A stretch of 44,534 bases of DNA from an uncultured Coriobacteriaceae bacterium (GTDB taxonomy: Bacteria; Actinomycetota; Coriobacteriia; Coriobacteriales; Eggerthellaceae). The translations under genes and the position numbers were made by a program. The stretch spans positions 1 through 44,534 of the forward strand of contig URQU01000014.1 in the NCBI GenBank assembly GCA_900550055.1, written 5' to 3'. Within the stretch, counting starts at the first letter, position 1; each line of letters starts with the position of its first letter. The notes beneath the pieces were generated by a model. The model did no database searches. It was not told the origin of the DNA and saw only the letters and a list, made by a program, of their open reading frames with translations. Of the stretch, positions 6,863-16,900 are shown one piece after another.

Positions 6863-7852
6863 GTGCTCGGGAACCGCGATGACAACTGCATCAAGCAAGA
6901 ACGCGAAAGCGAAGGGCGCGGTTCGCTCACCGCTTCGCTGAACGGCGCGATCGACGGCATGGCGAAAACGCCTCAAGTGCGCAAGGCGTTGTGGGCGGTT
7001 GCCTTCGTGCTGGTCATTGCCGCGCTGGTGTTCGGCGTCCGTTTGACCTACAGCGCCTTCAGCGCAAACGACCACTTGAAGGCCGTTGAAGTTACGGGCA
7101 CTTCGCAAAGTCTGTTCGCCTCCGACGTGCTGGCTCCTTATTCAGAGAAGCCAGCAGAACCCATGGCCAAAAGCGTTGTGGTCGACACGAGCGACAATAG
7201 AAGCTCCTTCACCTTCCGCGTGTACAACTGCATGCTCGACGACCGGAATGTGTTCAACGACAAGGAAGTCAATTACAAGTTGGTCGTGAACGCTAGCGGC
7301 ATCAATGGAGAGGATATCGATCCTTCGGGTTGGCGCATCAGCTCCGAGCCCGAGGAGGAGGGCGAAACCGTTTTGCTTCCCGGTACGCGGGCGAAGATCG
7401 TCACCTATACGGTTTCATTCAAAGAGGAGTTGCTGAACAACATCAAGTTCACGATTTCCGCAAATGTTGTTCCCGATACAAGCCCCGGAACCAACTTGGC
7501 GTGTTTGGCGGCTACCATCACGCCGGCGGAGCGTCCCGTGGTCGAGTCCGCTTCCGTCACTGGCACATGGGCCGATACGGACGACGTTAGTAAATACGCT
7601 GCTTACAACTATCGTGTCAGCGTTACGGGCAAGGAGCAGAAGGCAACCCTGACGTGGGGCGCAAACGTTGAGCTTGACCCTCATTTCGAAGCAAACCACA
7701 AAGGCTGCACAATCGACCTCGCGAAACGTACAGTGACGTTCACAATGTCGCCGGGTTCCGAGATCGTGAGCTTCTACTGGACCGGCGGAAGCCCCGGGCC
7801 TTCCAAGTGGGACGATCTTGGCGTTTCGGTGGCGGCAAGCAGTTTGTTGTGA
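6863..7852 (+). CDS. Divergent SipW-type/bitopic membrane protein 3 of the giant-protein operon
   Basis: A 329-residue protein starting at GTG, with the strong ribosome site AGAGGAGGG (6851-6859) fixing the start. A charged cytoplasmic N-terminus of about 42 residues precedes the membrane helix, which ends RLTYSAFSAND, a weaker version of the TYA(W/F)F cleavage context. The exterior shows strands such as SFTFRVYNC and AKIVTYTVSF, typical of beta-sandwich surface domains. Only 12 bases separate it from the gene before and about 100 from the giant gene after. Function is unknown; a role in presenting or anchoring the giant protein is inferred from operon position. Confidence 0.68.
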   Translation: MLGNRDDNCIKQERESEGRGSLTASLNGAIDGMAKTPQVRKALWAVAFVLVIAALVFGVRLTYSAFSANDHLKAVEVTGTSQSLFASDVLAPYSEKPAEPMAKSVVVDTSDNRSSFTFRVYNCMLDDRNVFNDKEVNYKLVVNASGINGEDIDPSGWRISSEPEEEGETVLLPGTRAKIVTYTVSFKEELLNNIKFTISANVVPDTSPGTNLACLAATITPAERPVVESASVTGTWADTDDVSKYAAYNYRVSVTGKEQKATLTWGANVELDPHFEANHKGCTIDLAKRTVTFTMSPGSEIVSFYWTGGSPGPSKWDDLGVSVAASSLL

Positions 7853-7914
7853 GCAGCTGGGAACGAACGGTCGGCAACTAGCGGCAACGCTCGGCGCCGG
7901 CAGCAAGCAGATTC

Positions 7915-7930
7915 GCCCTTCGGGGGCTTT
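7915..7930 (+). promoter_or_regulatory. Short UUCG hairpin before the giant gene
   Basis: GCCC-TTCG-GGGGC followed by TTT sits in the gap before the giant gene. It has the same CUUCGG cap as the hairpin at 5206-5222. It could be a weak attenuator between the small genes and the giant one, or simply stabilise the mRNA 5' end. Confidence 0.3.
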
Positions 7931-7953
7931 GCATAGAACGAGGTTATTCATTG

Positions 7954-10900
7954 ATGAGATCGGTAAAGCGCATACTCGCCGTGTACCTGACCTTCGCCAT
8001 GGCGTTTCAGCTGTTCGCGCCGACTACCGGAGCGTTGGCGGAAGAGCTGAACGTCGTGTCGGGCGCAACGGCGCAGCAGCCTGGCGGCTCGGAGGGCGCG
8101 GACGGCGGCGGATCCTCTGATGATGCGGGCGCTGCTAGCGGCGATGATACCTCGGCTTCCGGCGGTGCCTCTGCAGGTGGAAGCGAAACGGCCTCGGATG
8201 ATGCTGCTTCGGGCGACGCTGCCGCGGACGATGCCTCCGAGAGCCAGGAGCCCGCTGCGGACGAATCCGCCAGCGTCGACGATGATGCGGCGGATGCGCA
8301 GGACGCTCCCGCAACGGTTGCCGCAGGCACAACCATTACCACGGTTGACGAATTGAAGAAGGCCATGGAGGAGGGTGATGGTCATGGCGTTGTGACCGCA
8401 ACGGGTGGCACCGTTACCGCCATCACGTTCAAAGACGCCGTTGGTTTGCGCATCATTTCGAATGCGGACCCTCAGCTGTATCGAACTGCGGCTTTGACTA
8501 AAGACGGTCACACGGGTGTGCTTGATCTGCGTGGTTCCGATGGCGGTTATACGTTCCTAGGTTTCGGTAGCAAAGACTATCCCTTCCAAGGCTCGTTCAC
8601 TACCGGCGACACCTCGATCGCTTTGGCGACGTCGCTGTTCAACAATGTTGAGTTGAACTCCGATATCCACATCCCGAACCTTATTTGGAAAGGGGAGGGC
8701 AGCGAACCGGTTATCGCCGCTGCTGTTGCGGGTGGTGACCAGGACCTTGCTGTCACAATCCAGATTGCCGATCCCGTCGGCGAGAACGTGAACGCGTCGG
8801 AATCAACTGCCGGTATCACCAGCGCGCTGTTCGGAACCGTTACGGGTTCGCTTTCGCTGAGCGCAGCCTATTCCTTCTCGGGTACGCGAAAGGGCCTCGG
8901 GGTTACCGCTGATGCTACGGGAAACGTGGGCTTGCTGGCGAATACGGTTGCAAATGGTGAGTTTACGGTCAGGTCCGTTGACTTTTCGAATCAGGTGGTT
9001 TCGGGTGGCACCGTGAAAGCGACCAACGGAAATGCCGGCTTGCTGGTTGGCGCTGTCAACGATGGCGCCTTCTTGCACGTCGGCTCCTTGAGCAATGTCC
9101 CAACTGCCACGATTGAGTCCAGCAAAGGTTCCGCCGGCGGCGTCGTAGGTAAGGTTGGGTCGAACACTGGCGCGACCGTTGAGGTGACAAGCGCAATCGA
9201 TCTTTCTAATCTAACGGTGAAAGGCACCGCTGCAGCCGGTGGCTTCATTGGCCAGGCAATCAAGCTCACGCTGGGGGCAGAAAACAAGAAGGTCACCTGC
9301 CCTAAGACTGTTGGGGGTAAAGTTGAGGATAAAGATGGGGATAAAGATAGCGGCAACGTCGGCGGTTTCATCGGCGAAGTGAGCTTTGGCAGTTCGGTTG
9401 CATTTACCGGCAATGATCAAATCGGTATGGGTGATGGTGTCACGCTTGCGGGTAAAGCCGATGAGTCGAAGGGCGTTGGCGCCGCTATCGGTAAGCTGAA
9501 CTTCGACAGTTCGACTGCGACAGTTTCGTTCAAGGACGGCACGTTCAAGAGTACCTACGGCAGTGGGGGAGGCGCTGCGGTATTCGGTGGCCTTGTTGGT
9601 TCGGTGACGGGACGTGCCAACTCGAAGCCGCTTCGTATCGAGAGCGTTACAACGGAATTTGCGCTCGAAGCTTCTCCGAACTTCACTGGCGGCCTCGTCG
9701 GTTGGCTCGGCCGCGGAACGGGCGCGACGCTTGAGGTCAAGAACGCTACAGTCAACTGCACCCAGTTGCGCCAGTCAAGCAAGGGGTTCGGTGGCGTTGC
9801 GGGTTGCATTGACAACAAAAGTATTGCTGACATCAATGGGGTGACCGTTAAGAACGAAGGTGCAATCGAAAACGGCGCAGGTATTGCCGCTGAAAGTTGG
9901 GGCTCTGCGATTCGTTTGGGAGGCGTAACCGATTTTTCGGGCATGAAGTTTGATCCTGATAACAGTTTTGTCGGCAAGAAGGTTGTTTCCCAAATCGCGA
10001 ACGTTAGCGCAGGCAACCCGACGCTCGTGTTTGCCTGCGGAACAGGAAGCGATAGCGTTCCGTCGGACGCAAATAATAATGGGGATTACTGGGTTTATAA
10101 ACGTTGCCCTCAAACGAAAATCGATGACTTGGGTAGCGATCAAAACGCTGATTGCGGCTACGGTGAGGTCATCAGGCTTGACGATAAGAAGTTGCCGAAG
10201 AACCTTATTCAGATCAATATGAATAAGCACGAGCTCGAGGGGCCTTCGACTTCGGACTGGAGTTGGCAGGTTGGCTATGATACAAGTAACAAATGGTCCG
10301 ACAAAAATCGAACGCTCAATATCAAAAGCGCGCAGGACTTCGTATGCCTTGCGCTTACGGTGCGGTTCCCCAGCCTCTGGGTCGGCGTGTACGGTTTTGG
10401 CGGAGCCAACGGCTCGGTGCTTTTAGGCTCCGATGTAACCATCAACCTTAAGGACAACGTTGATTTGTCGGGCACGGGCGTTGGAGGTCTTGGGTTCGAT
10501 AGCGCTAGCAATCTTCAGACGTTTCGGGGCACCTTTAATGGCAACGGCAAGACGGTGACCCTTGCGATTGGCGAGCCGTACGGTATGCGAGATAACAACG
10601 ACACGACTGACGGCAACGGCAAGATTTACCGTCATAACCGTCTGGGCCTCTTTGCCGCCATTGGCGATGGCGCGACGGCGAATGAGCACACCGCGACGGT
10701 GAATAACCTCACTGTCGATGGTTCCATTAAGATTGATAACGGCTTAGGCGTCGACGCTGGGTCGCTTGCGGCAACCATCACGGGCAATGCAACGCTCAAC
10801 GGCGTTACGTGCAAGCCGGCGATTACCTGCGACGATACGTTCGGCAACGATGTCAACATCGGCGGCGTTGCGGGTAGCGTGTCGGGCGGCGGAACCATTA

Positions 10901-13900
10901 TTTTCGATAGCAGCAACATGAGTGGTAGCACAAAGGCGCAAGCGACCATTAACACGGGCGCTACCCTCAACGGTAGTACGCGCATCGGCGGCGCTGTCGG
11001 TTATGTGGCGGATGTTGCCGCTATTGTCAACGTAGTGAGTCTCGAAGTCGGCGGCGCGACCGCGAGCGACAACACGATTATCGCGAGCGACAGTGCGAGC
11101 GGTAAGATTGCGCAGGTCGGCGGCTTTATCGGCTGCATCGCGCAGAGTACCTATGATAAAAAAACAGGGGAAATCGTTAGTTCGGCTGAAAAGAACGTTA
11201 ACATCACGGGTCTTTCGTTCAACTCATTCAACATGACCGTTGGCAAGAACGGCGACGCGAAGAACGGTGCTGGCGGTCTTTTGGGCTATAGCTGGGGCAA
11301 TACTGTTGTCACCATCGGGGATGACAGCAAAAACACCAGCGACAGCACGTATGCTCTCAAGACAAGCAGCGCTTCCATAACCGCAGATGATTCCGAGGAA
11401 CTTGGCGGCCTCGTATACGCAGCCAGCGGCCATTGGATCATCAACGACTACGCCATCGACCTTTCGGGCACAACCATTAATGCCGATAAGGCAAAGGTGC
11501 TTGGCTTGCTCATCGGCCGAGGTAGCAGGGTGGAGAATTCCGCAACATATGGAGCGGAAACTTATAGTGGCTTGTATCTGGAGAACAGGGCAAGTTGGGA
11601 TACTGCGTACAAGGTCCATGACGACGCTACAGGCAATGGCGTGGCAATCGATAACACGGCAATAAGTAGCAAGAACAGCGCGACTTCGTTTGATGAATGG
11701 GTCGGCAACAGCACAAGGCCTGCTTATGGTAATAAAGCCGGTAGCAAACTTATGGACGGCGAATGGAACACGGTTGTTTCGCTGCACACCAAAGATGACA
11801 TTAATGAAGGCAAGCTCGATATGAGCGGAATCCTGGGACAGGACAACAGCTATCACAATCGTTCTAATTTTGGCAAGGACCACAACACGAATGCCTGGAC
11901 GAGGTATTACTACAATCTTGACAAAGCGTATGCGACGGTAGGCAACAACACCAAGAACAGTAGTGCAAACAGCTGGATGGACTCTCCGGAGTACTTGTTG
12001 CTTTGGTGCGCATACCTGTATGCGCCCAGTAAGGTTCGGAGTTGTATCATTCCAGGAAATCAGCAGATTTTCCTAGGAAACAATATTGGCGTGAACAATG
12101 GCGCACGCGCGTCTATCGACATGAATGGATATAGCTTCTACCCCAGTAATCCCATTAGTGGCTCCAAGGTAACGGTTAAAAACGCCGAGATCAAGTTCCA
12201 TTATTCCGAAATCAAAGCTAAGCAAGATGGCAACAAGAAGAATAGCGAAGCGACGCAGCACGAGAACATGCATTGTGGGCTCATCCGAACCCATGCGGGC
12301 GACCTTACGGTAAGCAATGTCACGCTGGGCGGTACCGTGGGCTCCGTTGTGAACGATGCGGGAAGCTCGTCTGGTGCACTTGTGTGTCGCTATATATACG
12401 GGTCTTCGGGAGCGGTTAAACAAATCTCCATCGATGGGCTTACGCTGGACGGCTTGACGGTCGATGGCGTGACTGACAAAACCGGCTATGTGCCTTTGCT
12501 CATCAACGAGATGCAGACGTATGTGAACTTGGACGCTAAGAACATCACGACCACGGGATACGCAAACAACGCCAAGGCGGCGACGTCGCTGTTCGGTAAG
12601 CTTGGCGTTGGCAGCGCGGCCGATCAGGTGACGGCGACATTTAGCCTTATCAATCTTCCCAGCGCAACGGGCAACACGATATTCACCCGTGCAAGTCTGC
12701 TCGAGAGCTTCGGTTACGGCGAGGGCAAGACGGGCTCTGCGGTGTATACCTTCGTGAAGGACGATCAGACCAACAGCAAGGTCACGTTCGGTAGGGAGAT
12801 CGACTCGAAAGGCGAGTATTCCGGCAAGCAGCTTTGGTACTACGACGAGAGCACCTATGAGACTGCCGCCGGTCTTGTCACCGTTGGCGATACAAGAGCT
12901 GATGCGAAAAACCCGCAATTCGGCGGTTATCTTCCCTATGTCTACAAGGGCAAGGCAAACGAAAGCAACGTTCAGTACCACGAAATCAAGGTTAACCAGC
13001 GCGTGCCCAAGCTCACGACGGGCTGCGGCACCTATGGCGATCCCTATGCAATAACCAAGGCTTCCGAGCTCAATGTGATAGCCGAGTACATCAACACGCA
13101 GAATGCAACCGACGGCTGGGAAGTTACGATTGCCCGCAATCAAGAAACGCTATGTCAGCGTCGTTCGTCCAGTGCGGATACCGACAACGAAGTAACGTAT
13201 GTATACAACCAGGCGAAAAAAACGTGGGAGAAGAAGACGGGGAAAGGCGTCACTGATCCCAATGACACGCTTGACGACGCCACGATGCACAGATATCTCC
13301 AAAGCGCTTACTACAGCATCGAACCCAAAAACGAAGATGGCGCAGCGGGCACGATCGAGCTTGATGCGGCATCGTTCCAGGGCCTGGGTAATCTTGGTAA
13401 TCCGTTCAGGGGCGTAATCGTTGGCGATTTGGCCAATGAGGGCCAGCAAGCGACGATTGCCATCAATAACAGCACCAGTTTTTCGAAGGGCCTGATTCCG
13501 TATAGCTACGGAGGCGTGGTCAAGAACCTGAAGGTGGTTTACCAGTCGAACGTTTCGGGGATTTCGTACACGGGGAAAGATAGCAATGGCGTCCCTGGCT
13601 CGTTCTTTGGCGGCGTAATCGGCTGCATTCTGGGTGGCGACAACATCATCGATGGGGTTATTGTATCGTCTCAAAGCGGTGCTGCTGCGACGGTTGCTTC
13701 TGCCAATGCCGATCCCCTTATTGCTGCAGTGGCAGACAGTTTGACCAACCCGCATTTGACTCCTATCGGTGGATATGTGGGCGCCGTTGCGGGCGGCGGT
13801 GTTATTTTCCGCAATAGCTCGGGTGTTAGCGATGCGCTCAACAGTTGGCATGTTGCCGGCGCCTCGCGCTATGACAACCCGTATGTTGGCCGCGTGATCG

Positions 13901-16900
13901 ACGGTTACGCGTTCAGCGAGCTTGGCGACAGTAAGAGCCTTGACAACACCGACCGCAATTACAAGATCAACAACCTGAATACCGGTGACAGGAGGTGCGT
14001 GGTAACGGGTGATACGCAAGGCCGCTATCGGGGGGTTGGCGGCAATGATATGGCTATAACCACCACCGTCAAAGACTCGCAGGGCCTACTCGTGCTTTCT
14101 GCCATCATCAGCAGTGGTGCGGCTGGCGGTTCTGCGAATGCGAAGACAACGAGCGATGAGTGCGGAACGTATGCGGGCTCGCGTGCTTACCTGGGCGGTA
14201 GCAACGCAAAGGGGGCGTACCAATTCGGCAACCAGCAATACGGCAAAGTTCGCAACGCGAGCTATGAGTACGTTGGAAAACCGGGGAGTGCCGACAGCGA
14301 CTTTGCTAATGCGAAAAACGATGACATGAAAAGCCCCGGTATCCAGTCAGAGGGTAATGCGCTCGACTACACAGGCGATGGCTTGGATGTTAACTCCCCC
14401 TACCTGGTAGCGAAATACGCTACATGGCAGACGGGCAACATCTGCGCCGCGCAAGCGTCGGGCATGGATTTGCAATTCGTGAACACGAACGATGATATTG
14501 ACTACGACATGACGCCTTACGGCACGGGTTACACGGGGCTTTCGGGCCGCTACTACTCCAACGCGTGCGCATCCGACAAGGGTGCCGATCGCGACCGTAT
14601 CGTGCCGCTCGTGGCGACCATCAACGGCAATGGTGCGATCATAAAAGTGGGAGACAAGAACGGTACTGCCTATGACATCAAGGAATATGCTAACGATGAT
14701 TACAAGCTCACCGGTGTGGGTGCTTTGTTCGGCACGGTGACGTACACCTCCGACAACGTGGGGGGTAGTATTGGCTCTGCCGCTGCTGATGGAACGGGAG
14801 CCACGGGTAATGGCGGTTATACCGTTCAGAACCTGAAGTTCGAAGGTTGCAACATTTCGCTCACGTATACCGACGCGTCCGGCAACGCGAGCGGTTCGCG
14901 TGACGAGCAAGTTGGCGTGGGCCTTCTGGCGGGCACTACGGCAAATGCGAGCTCGTTGAAAGATTATGGCAAGTATCATGCTGTTACGTTGGCAAACTGC
15001 AAAGTAAATGGTTCAGCTGGCGTGTCCAACGTCGGCGGCCTGTTGGGCTCGTCTGGCTACGGTAGCCGCAAGGGCAAGACCAACAAGGGCGATACCGGGA
15101 TGGTGACCAGCAACGACACCACGAATACCGAGACACGTTACTCTCCTGTCAAGCTCTATAACTGCTCCTATAGCGACATGGACATCTCGGGCGTTAAAAA
15201 CGTCGGCGGCTTCGTCGGCAAGCTGAACTCCGGTTCCCAAGGTGGCGTTTGGACAACGGGTGACATGGAAATTGCCAAGGATTCTACGATCACGGCAAGC
15301 TCGGACAATCCGATAATCGGCGGTGTAGTCGGCCTTAGCGGCGGTGCCATTTTCGTGAATGCCGACACAACGAATAAGGAATCAACCAATGGTGGGAAAG
15401 CGACTATCTATGGGTTGACGCTAACCGTTCCGAATAACGCTAGCACATCGAGTGGTGTTGGCGGTCTTGTTGGTAGGGCCGAGAACAGCATATGTGCCTA
15501 CAACCTGACGGTATCGGGCGACGCGAACGATAAGAAGGTATTCGGCCAAACGGAAACGGGTAAGGCAAAGTTTAAAAACGTCGGCGGCATCGCAGGCAAT
15601 ATAGCGGGTGGTAGCGAATTCAAGTTCGATACGTGCGAGGTTAGCAATATCGATCTTGAGTCTCGTGAGGTCTCTGGCGGCATATCCGGCAATATCTCTG
15701 GGTCGCCGGCGGTCATCTGTAATAACGTGGTGGTGAGCGGTATGACCTTTGGCAGCTCGTATGCAGGCGGCATCAATGGTTCTCTTGGGGGCACGCCAAC
15801 ATTCAGCATTACGAACACGGTGATTAAAAACAACGTGTTCAAGAATTCAAACAATAACAGCCACTCGGGTGGTCTTGGCGGTGATGGTAGGGGCGTGTTC
15901 AAGCTTTCGAACGTCCTGCTCGACAGCAACGATTTTCAGGGCAAAAACGGCCAAGGTATCTTCTTCGGCGACACGAAAACCGATTTGCGGGTTTATGCCG
16001 CGGGCATTGACATCAAGCCGGGCGGAGACAAAACGACCGGTGATTTGCCGCCTCTGATGCTCGACACCACTAAAAACCAGGATAATGTGAAGCTGGTGAA
16101 TAAAGTTTCGTATGTGGCTTTCGGCGACTATGAAGATAAGCTTGCTGCTCCTGATCCTGACAATCCCAAGACGCTTTATAGCGACGATGACGCTGCTGGT
16201 TATATAACGACGGCCGCTTCGCCCTATGTGACCACGAGTCCGGTGAGCGCCGTTGCCGTACGTGTGTCCGACACCGACAGCACCGACCGCTACCTCTTCG
16301 GCGACGGTGCGAACGTTGACTTGGCTTCGACCATTCAGGGCCAGGCGGGCAAAGACGTTGCCGGCCGTTACACCTACACCAACATCGGCGGTCGTGATGA
16401 CTCGGGCGCTTACCAAAAAACCAACGGTTACAATGCTACCTCTGCGCAATCGTACAACTCGGAGAACTCGGACGCCTCGAAGCAAGTTGCAAACGACTTC
16501 AAGGTCCTTGAGATTCCTGGTCAGGACACCACAACCGTAACCAATTACCTTAACCTGGTAACCAACGGCGGCTTTTCCGATGCGGTTCGCTTGAACAACG
16601 GCTCCGACAAGCAGTGCGTGACGGCCAAAGCCGAGAAGTTCGAGCTTGACGAAACCACGAAAGCCTTCGTGAAAAGCACTGAGCCCGCATCGCTTTCGGT
16701 TGTGGGCAACGGCACGAACAGCATGCAGTTCCGCGCATCCTCCAACTGGGACAACGATAAAGGCCAGTTCACGCTGCTCTCCGTGACCTTCAACGATGGT
16801 GCCGGCCATACCTATAAGGTTCAGGTCCCCATTGTGGTCAAGCGCTTGTTCGAGGTTAACTTTGCGGCAACGTACACCTACGGCACCAACTTCAAGGCCG

